From assembly GCF_000317675.1 (NCBI RefSeq), contig NC_019776.1:496001-560000 (forward strand): 64,000 nt of DNA, read 5' to 3'. Below the pieces are notes generated by a model. That model was not told the DNA's origin. It ran no database searches and saw only the letters and a list, made by a program, of their open reading frames with translations. Each line of letters begins with the position of its first letter. Position 1 is the first letter of the stretch. A program made the position numbers and the translations under genes. Below are positions 44,376 to 53,983 of this stretch, one piece after another. This DNA is from Cyanobacterium aponinum PCC 10605. Its GTDB lineage: Bacteria; Cyanobacteriota; Cyanobacteriia; Cyanobacteriales; Cyanobacteriaceae.

Positions 44376-47015
44376 ATGTCTTTTGTTGGTTTACATATCC
44401 ATACTGATTATAGTTTGCTCGATGGCGCTTCTCAAATTCCTGCTTTGGTAGAACGTGCTACAGAATTAAATATGCCTGCGATCGCAGTTACGGATCATGG
44501 TGTAATGTATGGAGCAATACAACTGATTAAAAATTGTTTGAATAAAGGAATAAAGCCGATTATCGGTAACGAGATGTATGTAATTAACGATGATATAACA
44601 ATTCCTCACAAAAAAATCAGAAAATATCATCAAATTGTTTTAGCAAAAGATAAAAAAGGTTATCAAAATTTAGTTAAATTAACCACTATTTCTCACTTGG
44701 AAGGAATGCAAGGAAAGGGGATTTTTTCTCGCCCTTGTGTTAATAAAGAATTATTAGAAAAGTATCATGAAGGATTAATCGTAACAAGTGCCTGTTTAGG
44801 GGGAGAAATTCCCCAAGCAATTTTACAAGGGGATGATAAAAGAGCGAGGGAAGTTGCTAAGTGGTATAAGAATGTTTTTGGTGATGATTTTTATTTAGAA
44901 ATTCAGGATCATGGATCTCAAGAAGATAGAATTGTCAATATTGAAATTGTTAAAATAAGTGAAGAATTAGACATAAAAATAGTAGCAACTAATGATTCTC
45001 ACTTTATTTCCTGTTATGATGTAGAAGCCCATGACGCTCTTTTATGTATTCAAACTAATAAAAATATTGACGAGATAAAAAGACTTAGATATTCAGGCAC
45101 AGAATACCTTAAATCTCCTGAAGAAATGAGGCTATTATTCAGGGATCATCTTGATAGTGAAACCGTTGAAAAAGCTATCATTAATACTTTAGAAATAGCC
45201 GATAAAGTTAAGCCTTATAATGTGTTAGGAGAACCTCGTATTCCCGATTTTAAAGTACCGGCAGGGCATACTCCAGAAAGCTACTTAGAAGAAGTGACAT
45301 GGCAAGGTTTATTAAAAAGACTTAAATGTATTAAACGTAGTGAAATAAATCCCGAATATCGTCAGCGTTTAGAGTATGAATTAAAGATGATGGAAAAGAT
45401 GGGTTTTTCCACTTATTTTTTAGTAGTTTGGGACTATATAAAATATGCTAGAGATAATAATATTCCTGTAGGACCTGGTAGAGGTTCTGCGGCTGGATCT
45501 CTGGTAGCTTATGCGTTGGGAATTACCAATATTGATCCTGTTCATCATGGTTTATTATTTGAAAGATTTTTAAATCCTGAACGTAAATCTATGCCTGATA
45601 TTGATACGGATTTTTGCATAGAAAAAAGGGATAAAATGATTAAATATGTCACAGATAAATACGGAGAAAGTAACGTTGCTCAAATTATTACTTTTAACCG
45701 TTTAACGTCTAAATCAGTGTTAAAAGATGTGGCTAGAGTGATTGGCATTCCTTATGCTGAGTCTGATTATATGGCGAAACTGATTCCCGTTTCGAGGGGA
45801 AAACCTACTAAATTAAAGGTGATGATTTCTGATGAAACTCCCTCTCCAGAATTTAAGGAAAAATACGATACAGATCCAAAAGTTAAGCGTTGGATTGATA
45901 TGGCAATTAGAATTGAAGGAACTAATAAAACTTTTGGAGTTCATGCCGCAGGAGTTGTTATTTCTAGTCAACCATTAGATGAAATTGTACCTCTACAAAA
46001 AAATAATGAAGGGGCGGTTATTACTCAATATTTTATGGAAGATTTAGAGTCTTTAGGCTTATTAAAAATGGATTTTTTAGGCTTGAAGAATTTGACTACA
46101 ATTCAAAAAACAGCAGAGTTAATTCAGTATAATCGCCACATAAAAATAGAAGTAGATGAGTTGCCTTTAGGGGAGAGAAAAGCTTTAGAAATTTTGGCAA
46201 AAGGCACAAGTAAAAAGTTACCTGCTGATGTGGCTAAAACCCATCAACTGCTTGAATCAGGAGATTTGGAAGGGGTTTTTCAGCTAGAGTCTGACGGGAT
46301 GAAACAGATTGTAAGGGATTTAAAACCGTCTGGCATTGAGGATATTTCTTCTATTTTAGCTTTATATCGTCCAGGTCCATTAGATGCAGGATTGATTCCT
46401 ATTTTTATTAATCGCAAACATGGTAGAGAAAAAATTGAGTTTCAGCATCCCATGTTGAAGCCTATTTTAACGGAAACTTATGGCGTTTTATGTTACCAAG
46501 AGCAAATTATGAAAATGGCACAAGATTTGGCAGGATATTCATTGGGAGAAGCAGACTTGTTACGCCGTGCTATGGGTAAGAAAAAGGCTTCTGAAATGCA
46601 AAAACATCGAGAAATTTTTATTGATGGTGCGGTAAAAAATGGAGTAAATCAGGCGATCGCAGAAAATTTGTTTGAGCAAATGGTAAAATTTGCGGAGTAT
46701 TGTTTGAGTTATGATACAGAAATTTTAACAGTAGAATATGGAGCAATTTCTATAGGTAAAATAGTAGAAGAAAAGATTAATTGTCAAGTTTATAGTGTGG
46801 ATAAAAATGGCTTTATTTATACTCAAAATATTGCTCAATGGCATGACAGAGGCTCACAGGAATTATTTGAATATGAATTGGAGGATGGTCGAATTATTAA
46901 GGCAACAAAAGACCATAAAATGATGACAAAAGATGGTCAAATGTTAGCTATCAATGATATTTTTGAACAAGAATTAGAACTATATTCTGTGGATGACATG
47001 GGGGTAATGAGTTAG
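44376..47015 (+). CDS. dnaE: DNA polymerase III alpha subunit, N-terminal half with N-intein
   Basis: This is the N-half of a split DnaE, the replicative polymerase. Residues 1-275 are the PHP domain ([15 protein letters not shown] at the start); the C-family polymerase core follows with [18 protein letters not shown] and the catalytic carboxylates in MPDIDTDF. At residue 775 the extein ends KFAEY, and residues 776-879 are the N-half of the cyanobacterial DnaE split intein. The C-intein plus the C-half of DnaE must be encoded elsewhere in the genome; protein trans-splicing joins the halves. The gene is convergent with glgP, with 58 bp between their stops. Confidence 0.97.
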   Translation: MSFVGLHIHTDYSLLDGASQIPALVERATELNMPAIAVTDHGVMYGAIQLIKNCLNKGIKPIIGNEMYVINDDITIPHKKIRKYHQIVLAKDKKGYQNLVKLTTISHLEGMQGKGIFSRPCVNKELLEKYHEGLIVTSACLGGEIPQAILQGDDKRAREVAKWYKNVFGDDFYLEIQDHGSQEDRIVNIEIVKISEELDIKIVATNDSHFISCYDVEAHDALLCIQTNKNIDEIKRLRYSGTEYLKSPEEMRLLFRDHLDSETVEKAIINTLEIADKVKPYNVLGEPRIPDFKVPAGHTPESYLEEVTWQGLLKRLKCIKRSEINPEYRQRLEYELKMMEKMGFSTYFLVVWDYIKYARDNNIPVGPGRGSAAGSLVAYALGITNIDPVHHGLLFERFLNPERKSMPDIDTDFCIEKRDKMIKYVTDKYGESNVAQIITFNRLTSKSVLKDVARVIGIPYAESDYMAKLIPVSRGKPTKLKVMISDETPSPEFKEKYDTDPKVKRWIDMAIRIEGTNKTFGVHAAGVVISSQPLDEIVPLQKNNEGAVITQYFMEDLESLGLLKMDFLGLKNLTTIQKTAELIQYNRHIKIEVDELPLGERKALEILAKGTSKKLPADVAKTHQLLESGDLEGVFQLESDGMKQIVRDLKPSGIEDISSILALYRPGPLDAGLIPIFINRKHGREKIEFQHPMLKPILTETYGVLCYQEQIMKMAQDLAGYSLGEADLLRRAMGKKKASEMQKHREIFIDGAVKNGVNQAIAENLFEQMVKFAEYCLSYDTEILTVEYGAISIGKIVEEKINCQVYSVDKNGFIYTQNIAQWHDRGSQELFEYELEDGRIIKATKDHKMMTKDGQMLAINDIFEQELELYSVDDMGVMS
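46701..47012 (+). other. N-terminal split intein of DnaE
   Basis: The 104-residue intein N-segment starts at Cys776 ([14 protein letters not shown]), the nucleophile, and has the block B motif ATKDHKMMT, including the conserved Thr and His, then [16 protein letters not shown] near the end. It resembles Nostoc-type DnaE N-inteins, which splice quickly. The final residues SVDDMGVMS are strain-specific. No homing endonuclease region is present, as expected for a split intein. Confidence 0.96.
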
Positions 47016-47073
47016 GAGTTAGAAGTTTTTAATTTTTAATTTTTCATTCTTCCTTTGCTCATTGCCCCTTGAG

Positions 47074-49656
47074 TTAAACTAATTTACATTCTCCATCAGG
47101 GCATAAATCATATAATTCAACAGGTACAGGTTTTACTTTCCAAATGTCTTCGCAATATTCTTTGATACTGCGATCGCTCGAAAATTTGCCCATCCGTGCT
47201 ACATTTAAAATAGACATTTTTGCCCATTTATCTTTATCTCTGTAGGCTTCTGCCACACGATCTTGGCACTCAATGTAAGAATGATAGTCCGCAAAGAGTA
47301 AATAACGATCATCATAGAGTAAAGAATTAACCAGACGTTGAAATAGGCTACCATCACGGTGGGAGAAAAATCCCGAAGAAATCTGGTCGATCGCCTGTTT
47401 TAGACTATCATGATAGTAGTCCCAAGGGTTATAGCCACTGGATTTAAGTTGTTCGACTTCTTGGGCGGTTAAACCGAAAAGGAAAAAGTTTTCTTCCCCT
47501 ACACATTCCCTGATTTCCACATTTGCACCATCTAAAGTACCAATGGTTAACGCACCGTTAAGAGAAAATTTCATATTACCTGTGCCTGATGCTTCTTTGC
47601 CTGCAAGAGAAATTTGTTCTGATAAATCCGCCGCAGGATAGATTTTTTGCGAGTTAGTAACATTATAATCTGGCATGAATACCACTTTGATGCGATCGCG
47701 CACATCAGGATCATGATTAACCACCTCCGCCACAGAAGTAATTAATTTAATCATCAACTTAGCCACATGATAAGAAGGTGCGGCCTTACCGCCAAAAATA
47801 AAAGTACGGGGTACAATATCTAAATCAGGATGTTGCTTGAGACGGTTATAGAGGGTGATGATATGTAAAACATTGAGATGTTGTCTTTTGTATTCGTGAA
47901 TCCGTTTTACTTGCACATCAAATAACGACTCAGGATTAATTTTGATACCCTGCTGTTGTTCAACTTGAGAGGCTAAATCTTTCTTCACCGCCAATTTAAC
48001 ATCCATCCATTGTTTACGGAATGCCCCATCATCAGCAAATTTCTCTAAACCCTTCAACTCCTCAAGATTTTTAATCCAACCATCGCCAATTTTACTGGTA
48101 ATTAACTCCGTCAAACGGGGATTACTTAACACCATCCAACGACGAGGAGTCACCCCATTAGTTTTGTTGCTAAACTTCTCAGGATAAAGCTCATACCAAT
48201 CTTTCAAAACCGTTTCTTTGAGCAACTCTGAATGTAATTGAGCCACCCCATTAATGGCAAAACTACCGACACAGGCTAAATGTGCCATGCGAATAGATTT
48301 TTCTTCTCCTTCTTCTATTAAAGATAAACTCCATAACTTGCCTTCATCCCCCGGAAAACGGATTGCAACTTCATCTAAGAAACGGCGATTAATTTCATAG
48401 ATAATTTCTAAATGACGGGGCAAAATTGAAGCAAATAAGTCTAAATTCCATTTCTCCAAGGCTTCGGGTAAGAGAGTATGGTTAGTATAAGCAAAAGTGC
48501 GAGTAGTGACATCCCACGCAGTTTCCCAATCTAATTCGTGTTCATCGAGTAATAAACGCATTAACTCTGCTACACTAATGGCAGGGTGAGTATCATTTAA
48601 TTGAACGACAAAAGTTTCATAAAAGTTTTCAACCTTACCACCTCGTCTTAAATGTAAGGCAATCATATCTTGCAAAGAACAGGAAACAAAAAAGTATTGT
48701 TGCCTTAGTCGTAACTCTTTACCCTGTATTTGTTCATCATTGGGATAAAGAATTTTACTGATATTTTCACAAATAACCTTTTCATTTACCGCCCCGTAAT
48801 AATCCCCCACATTGAAGGCTTGAAAATCAAAGGATTCTGGAGCTTCGGATTTCCAGAGACGCAGAGTATTAGCAGTATTAACTTGATAACCGAGAATAGG
48901 AGTATCATAAGCTACCCCTTTCACCACCAAGTCAGGCACCCAATTACTGCCATAATGCCCGTGAGAGTCGGTATAATGTTCCACATGACCCCCTAATTTC
49001 ACCTCGTAGGTTACTTCAGGGCGACGAATTTCCCAAGGATTACCGTAACGTAACCATTGGTCTGTAATTTCTACCTGCCAACCATCTCGAATTTCTTGGT
49101 CAAAAATACCGAATTCATAACGAATACCGTAGCCAATAGCAGGTATTTCCAAAGTAGCTAAAGAATCCATATAACAGGCCGCTAAACGCCCTAACCCTCC
49201 ATTTCCAAGCCCCGGCTCTTCTTCTTGGGCGATCAGATGTTCTAAATCTAAGCCTAATTCCTCTACTGCTTGTTTAACTCGATCATAAATGCCTAAGTTG
49301 ATTAAATTATTGCCCAAGTGAGGTCCTAAAAGGTATTCGGCGGAAAGATAAGAAACTACACGGGTTTTTGATTGTAAGTAACTATCAACGGTGACTGCCC
49401 ATCTTTGTAACATTCTGTCTCGGATGGTATAGGCTAAAGCCATGTAGTAATCGTTTTCTGTGGCAATAGTGGGGAATTTCCCTTGGATGTAAAACAGGTT
49501 ATCTGCGATCGCCCTTTTTAGGGTAGGAATACTTAAACCGGTGCGATCGTCTTCTACAGTAACATTATTATTGTTAGGAGGAAGAGAATTGTTAGAGGTT
49601 TTTTTATCGTCTGTGATTTCGGTGGTTTTTTTCATAAAATTATCAAAAATATTCAT
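47074..49656 (-). CDS. glgP: Glycogen phosphorylase
   Basis: The 860-residue GT35 enzyme releases glucose 1-phosphate from glycogen. The PLP lysine lies in EASGTGNMKFSLNGALTIGTLDGANVEI and the N-terminal block AEYLLGPHLGNNLINLG and substrate block EEEPGLGNGGLGRLAACYMDS are present. It has an extra N-terminal 30-40 residues, Lys/Asn-rich. Cyanobacteria generally have two GlgP paralogues, one for temperature tolerance and one for dark catabolism; no motif here separates them. Confidence 0.97.
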   Translation of the reverse strand: MNIFDNFMKKTTEITDDKKTSNNSLPPNNNNVTVEDDRTGLSIPTLKRAIADNLFYIQGKFPTIATENDYYMALAYTIRDRMLQRWAVTVDSYLQSKTRVVSYLSAEYLLGPHLGNNLINLGIYDRVKQAVEELGLDLEHLIAQEEEPGLGNGGLGRLAACYMDSLATLEIPAIGYGIRYEFGIFDQEIRDGWQVEITDQWLRYGNPWEIRRPEVTYEVKLGGHVEHYTDSHGHYGSNWVPDLVVKGVAYDTPILGYQVNTANTLRLWKSEAPESFDFQAFNVGDYYGAVNEKVICENISKILYPNDEQIQGKELRLRQQYFFVSCSLQDMIALHLRRGGKVENFYETFVVQLNDTHPAISVAELMRLLLDEHELDWETAWDVTTRTFAYTNHTLLPEALEKWNLDLFASILPRHLEIIYEINRRFLDEVAIRFPGDEGKLWSLSLIEEGEEKSIRMAHLACVGSFAINGVAQLHSELLKETVLKDWYELYPEKFSNKTNGVTPRRWMVLSNPRLTELITSKIGDGWIKNLEELKGLEKFADDGAFRKQWMDVKLAVKKDLASQVEQQQGIKINPESLFDVQVKRIHEYKRQHLNVLHIITLYNRLKQHPDLDIVPRTFIFGGKAAPSYHVAKLMIKLITSVAEVVNHDPDVRDRIKVVFMPDYNVTNSQKIYPAADLSEQISLAGKEASGTGNMKFSLNGALTIGTLDGANVEIRECVGEENFFLFGLTAQEVEQLKSSGYNPWDYYHDSLKQAIDQISSGFFSHRDGSLFQRLVNSLLYDDRYLLFADYHSYIECQDRVAEAYRDKDKWAKMSILNVARMGKFSSDRSIKEYCEDIWKVKPVPVELYDLCPDGECKLV

Positions 49657-49804
49657 TGATACCTCCTCATTAGATCATTTTCTTGAATCAGTATTTCCCC
49701 TATAGCCTAACAAGTTATTATCCAAATTCAGGTTAATAAATAATAAAATTATGATCAAGAAAGTTAAGATAAAGTAAAAATAAAATCCCATACAGATTTA
49801 AGTC

Positions 49805-50380
49805 ATGGTTGCAATTCAAGAAACAATTAAAGGTTCTAATTTATCCCCTGAAGAATATTTGACCCAAGAGGAAAAAGCCTTAACAAAGCATGAATATATC
49901 AATGGTGAGGTTTATGAAATGGCTGGTGCAAGTTCTGCTCATGTTACAATATCCCTTAATGTGGCATCTCTCTTAAAAGCTCATTTAAAAGGTAGTAATT
50001 GCCGAGTTTTTATTTCAGATATGAAAGTAAGAATCGATCGTTTAAATGTGTTTTATTATCCCGATGTAATAGTTACCTGTAACGAAAAAGATCGAGAATT
50101 AAATTATTACAAAAAAGCACCACAAATTATCATTGAAGTTTTATCAGAAAGTACAGAATCTTTTGATAGAGGCGATAAATTTGCTGACTATCGCACCATA
50201 GAAACTTTACAAGAATATGTTTTGATTTCTCAAACAAAAAAACGGGTTGATTTATTCACTAGAAAAAATTGTAATTCATGGGAATTAAGCTCATTTTCAG
50301 AGGGAGAAAAATTAACTTTAAATAGCATTAATTTTACTTGCTCTGTGTTAGATTTATATGAAGATATTGATGTCAAATAA
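49805..50380 (+). CDS. Uma2-family (DUF820) protein
   Basis: A 191-residue Uma2 protein with the full PD-(D/E)XK pattern: KHEYINGEVYEMAGAS, YYPDVIVTC (Asp), QIIIEVLSESTESFDRGDKFADYRTIETLQEYVLIS (Glu and Lys). It is the third Uma2 gene in this window and is closer to the common cyanobacterial type than the two near stpA. Confidence 0.88.
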   Translation: MVAIQETIKGSNLSPEEYLTQEEKALTKHEYINGEVYEMAGASSAHVTISLNVASLLKAHLKGSNCRVFISDMKVRIDRLNVFYYPDVIVTCNEKDRELNYYKKAPQIIIEVLSESTESFDRGDKFADYRTIETLQEYVLISQTKKRVDLFTRKNCNSWELSSFSEGEKLTLNSINFTCSVLDLYEDIDVK

Positions 50381-50767
50381 ATTTGACGCTCCTAAACATC
50401 TTCAGTGACCGCATCTCAGATTTAATCGAAAATAACAATAACATTAGAAAACAGCCGAATTTAACACAAAAATCGATTATTGCTAAAAAAACGTCAACAC
50501 TAACCCTATTGCTCGTTGTCTGTGGCTTATTAACATCTGACGATGTTAGATACGTTATAATCTATAATCGAGATTCATTAGTTGAATAGAGAGTTAATCG
50601 AGTTTCCTCCTTTTATCATCCTCAAACAATTATAAAGATTTGTTAAGATTGATGTGTCAAATATCACAAGGTTATTTTCAGGATATATCTTGAAACAAAT
50701 TTATTGGTGATTTTGAGTTTATTTAAACTACAAAAAACTATTCAAAAAATAATCACTACCATAAAAT

Positions 50768-52867
50768 ATGAATGATTTTTTATATTTAGCACCTACCGTA
50801 GGTGTGTTTGTTTTTGGTATTATTATTCTTCAATTCTTCGACAAGAAATCACCATTAGGTAGAGGAATATTAGTTTCTGTTTTCTTTTTGTTGACTGTGA
50901 GGTATCTTCTATGGAGAGGTTTTTATACCCTAAATTTAGCAACAAAACTCACAACTGCAATTAGTTTATTTATTTTTATTCTTGAATTTATTACTTTAAT
51001 TGTTCCCCATTTCGAGTTATTTTTAGGTATCAAAAGAAACTATCGTCATCAAGAAGCCGATTTTTGGGAAGCAACCGTTAAAGAAAATCAATATTCCCCC
51101 ACCGTTGACATTTTTATTCCAACCTATAATGAATCGATCGCAATCTTAAGACGTACAATAATTGGCTGTCAAGCCATAGAATATCCCCACAAAAAAGTAT
51201 ATCTTTTAGATGACGGCAATAGAAAAGAAGTAGAAGAATTAGCCTTTCAATTAGGTTGTAACTATATCGCCAGAGAAGAACATCAACACGCAAAAGCAGG
51301 AAACCTCAATCATGCTTTAAAATTAACTAACGGGGATTTAGTGACAGTATTTGATGCAGATTTTGTGCCTTGTAAAAATTTTCTCACTCGCACAGTAGGA
51401 TTTTTCCAAAAACCAGAATTAGGCTTATTACAAACCCATCAACACTACTATAATCAAGACACCGTTGCCCGAAATCTAGGCTTAGAGAATATCCTTGGAC
51501 ATCCCACAGAAGAATGCTCTTCTCGACTTAATCAACCAATGCGAGACTATTATAACAGCGTTATGTGTTATGGTAGCTCTTTTATTGTCAGAAGATCCGC
51601 CCTTAATGAAGTGAATGGCTTTTATACTGATTCTGTTGCCGAAGACTACTTTACAACAATTCTTTTACTAGGGAAAAAATATGAAGTAATTTATTTAACA
51701 GAAAGATTAAGCGCCGGATTAGTGCCAGAGAATATTCCTGCTTTATTTCGCCAAAGAATGCGATGGGCTCAAGGCACAATGGAAGGTTTTTTTGTCTCTG
51801 CAAATCCTCTCACCATTAAAGGTTTAAATTTTCATCAAAGAATTATTTATCTAACGGGAGTTATTCACTGGTTTACCAGTATTAGTATCTTAATTTCTCT
51901 TGTTATTTTTCCCCTTTGTTTTATATTTAAAATGCCTCCCTTAGTCACCAATGTTCATGATTGGCTCTCATATTTTCTACCATTAATGGTATTTCAATTT
52001 ACGATTTTTTATCGAATTTGTGATAATTCAACTGCAAAAATTGTCGCTGATATTTATAGTTTAATTTTAGCTTTTCCCGTTTCATTAGCAATCATTAAAA
52101 CTCTCGTTAAGCCTTTTTCTGGAGGTTTTAAAGTTACTCCGAAAGGAATTTGCACCGATAAAGCTATTTTTCGTTGGAATTTAGCTCTACCTCTAATTTA
52201 TGCTTTTATTTCTACACTATCTAGTTTAATTGTTTGTATTTATTTATTGTTTAATAGTGAATCAGTTAATAGCTTGATAGTAGAATTAAGATTTGCTTAC
52301 AGCAGTTTAGAAATAGGTATTTTTTGGAATTTATACTATTTAATACTTTTAACTGTGGCAATATTAGCTTTTGTCGAAAAACCTCAAAAAGATTTTTATC
52401 CGTGGTTAAATATTAATACTTCCATTAACATCAAGATTAATAACAATATACAATTATATGGCTTTAGTTATTCCCTCTCTGAAAAAGGAGTAAAAATATC
52501 TTTTCCTGATAACTATTCTTTGCCATTAATTAAACATGATTCAACGGTTGAATTACATTTTAATGAGTTAAATTTAACCCTAAACGGCATAGTTAAAGAC
52601 GTGAATTTTAGAAGTAGAAAAGTAGATTTATTGATAGAATATCCGCAACTAAATTTATCTGAGTACCGCACATTAGTAGAGTTTTTATTTTGTAGTCCTC
52701 ACCGATGGCAAACTAAAATTGTACCTAATGAAATACAGTCTATTTTAATCTTATTAAATGTGGTGAAAAATAAAATTCTGCTCTTTCCTTTTCAGAAAAA
52801 ACAAAATAAGTTAGGACGTTATAAACACTTAAGTATCAAGGCTGAGTTAGATATTATTAACTACTAA
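50768..52867 (+). CDS. BcsA/cellulose-synthase-like GT2 glycosyltransferase with PilZ-like tail
   Basis: The 699 residues comprise three to four N-terminal membrane helices, a processive GT2 domain with LLDDGNRKEVEE, DADFVP, a VAEDYFTTILLL general-base region and RQRMRWAQGT (QxxRW), four more membrane helices (about 365-540), and a C-terminal PilZ-like domain (about 555-660). This is the BcsA layout, making a beta-linked glucan and exporting it through its own channel. The PilZ SLSEKG in place of DxSxxG and lack of an upstream RxxxR suggest weak or lost c-di-GMP binding. No bcsB, tolC or cellulase lies next to it. Confidence 0.83.
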   Translation: MNDFLYLAPTVGVFVFGIIILQFFDKKSPLGRGILVSVFFLLTVRYLLWRGFYTLNLATKLTTAISLFIFILEFITLIVPHFELFLGIKRNYRHQEADFWEATVKENQYSPTVDIFIPTYNESIAILRRTIIGCQAIEYPHKKVYLLDDGNRKEVEELAFQLGCNYIAREEHQHAKAGNLNHALKLTNGDLVTVFDADFVPCKNFLTRTVGFFQKPELGLLQTHQHYYNQDTVARNLGLENILGHPTEECSSRLNQPMRDYYNSVMCYGSSFIVRRSALNEVNGFYTDSVAEDYFTTILLLGKKYEVIYLTERLSAGLVPENIPALFRQRMRWAQGTMEGFFVSANPLTIKGLNFHQRIIYLTGVIHWFTSISILISLVIFPLCFIFKMPPLVTNVHDWLSYFLPLMVFQFTIFYRICDNSTAKIVADIYSLILAFPVSLAIIKTLVKPFSGGFKVTPKGICTDKAIFRWNLALPLIYAFISTLSSLIVCIYLLFNSESVNSLIVELRFAYSSLEIGIFWNLYYLILLTVAILAFVEKPQKDFYPWLNINTSINIKINNNIQLYGFSYSLSEKGVKISFPDNYSLPLIKHDSTVELHFNELNLTLNGIVKDVNFRSRKVDLLIEYPQLNLSEYRTLVEFLFCSPHRWQTKIVPNEIQSILILLNVVKNKILLFPFQKKQNKLGRYKHLSIKAELDIINY

Positions 52868-53064
52868 ACCCCTGATTCTGAAAAATTAGTTACCAATTTA
52901 ATTATTGATAAAAAAGAATATATAGGGACTAAGTATTTAGACTTATATAAAAAAAAGGAATGATCGAGATAACAAATATTTTGCCAATTTTTTCAAAAAT
53001 TACAGTCAATTACGGAAAATTTTTGTTAAATTAAACTTAATAATTCGTAATAGTTGCTAAGACA

Positions 53065-53775
53065 ATGTTACTAAAAGCAGAAACAAATCCATTTCAATTA
53101 CTAGATGAGCGTCCTCAAGATACTGTGAGATTGGCGAATGTATGGGAAAGAGTAGATAATAATAGTTGTCCTTATCAATATAATTTTCATTTACACACAA
53201 GTTGTTCTGATGGTCAATTAACCCCTGAATCCTTAATAGAACAAGCGATCGCACTTGGCTTAAAAGGTTTAGCTATTTCTGATCATCACAGCGTCAAAGG
53301 TTTTTATCGTGCGTATAAATGGTTACAAGAGAAATCAAAATTTAATCCAAGAGTTAGCCTACCCTATTTGTGGACTGGAATTGAAATTACTTCAGAGTTA
53401 AACGGAACAAATGTACACATTTTAGGTTACGGTTTTGACCCTGAAAGTGAACATTTACAAAAATATCTAACAGGGGAAAATCCCGAAGGAAAAAATGCCA
53501 AAGCGGAAAAAGTCATAAAATCCTTACATCGAGCAGGAGGATTAGTCGTTTTAGCTCACCCCTTTCGTTATCGTCGTAGTGCCGAGGAATTGATTAGAGA
53601 GGCTTATGAAGTTGGTATTGACGGAGTAGAAGTCTATTATGCCTACGGTAATCCCCAACCTTGGATACCTAGTGTTAAACAGACAACTCAAGCCTTAAAA
53701 TTAGCCCGTAGATACAATTTATATACCACTTGCGGTACAGATACCCATGGTAACAATATTTTAATTCGTCTTTAG
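53065..53775 (+). CDS. PHP-domain metal-dependent phosphoesterase
   Basis: A 236-residue single PHP domain. The metal motifs are FHLHTSCSDGQLTPESL, LAISDHHSVKGF, WTGIEITSELNG, VVLAHPFRYRR and CGTDTHGNN. This resembles the TrpH/YciV branch, members of which trim 5' ends of RNA or remove 3'-phosphates from nucleotides. The exact substrate is not known for cyanobacterial ones. It stands alone. Confidence 0.87.
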   Translation: MLLKAETNPFQLLDERPQDTVRLANVWERVDNNSCPYQYNFHLHTSCSDGQLTPESLIEQAIALGLKGLAISDHHSVKGFYRAYKWLQEKSKFNPRVSLPYLWTGIEITSELNGTNVHILGYGFDPESEHLQKYLTGENPEGKNAKAEKVIKSLHRAGGLVVLAHPFRYRRSAEELIREAYEVGIDGVEVYYAYGNPQPWIPSVKQTTQALKLARRYNLYTTCGTDTHGNNILIRL

Positions 53776-53837
53776 GAAATTGAAATATTGTGGCTTATCA
53801 ATTCATAGTAAGATTAATTACTTATAAGTTCTTCCTT

Positions 53838-53964
53838 AACTCAACCATCGACAGATGGAAGTTTAGGAAACTTGAAATTCCTGACAAGCTGTTGTAATAC
53901 AGTTACCATTTTCAACAAAAGCAACAATTCTAACTCTTAAATCTAAACTACCAAGTATTGAATA
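53838..53964 (-). pseudogene. Relic of an IS630-type transposase N-terminus
   Basis: Reading the minus strand, 53964 downward gives YSILGSLDLRVRIVAFVEN, then GNCITTACQEFQVS, a stop, then TSICRWLS. This is the helix-turn-helix start of Tc1/mariner-IS630 transposases (SLDLR-R, ENG, A/C--F-VS, TIYRW). Only about 43 codons survive and a stop interrupts them; no catalytic DDE part follows. It fills the gap between the PHP and FHA genes. Confidence 0.65.
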
Positions 53965-53983
53965 TTTGCTCAAAAACAAAAAA

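Noticed and set aside
50383-50589. Open frame of 68 codons after the third Uma2 gene
   Set aside because: It starts at a TTG with no ribosome site; I see no family pattern. The hydrophobic stretch LTLLLVVCGLL is too weak a reason to call a gene.
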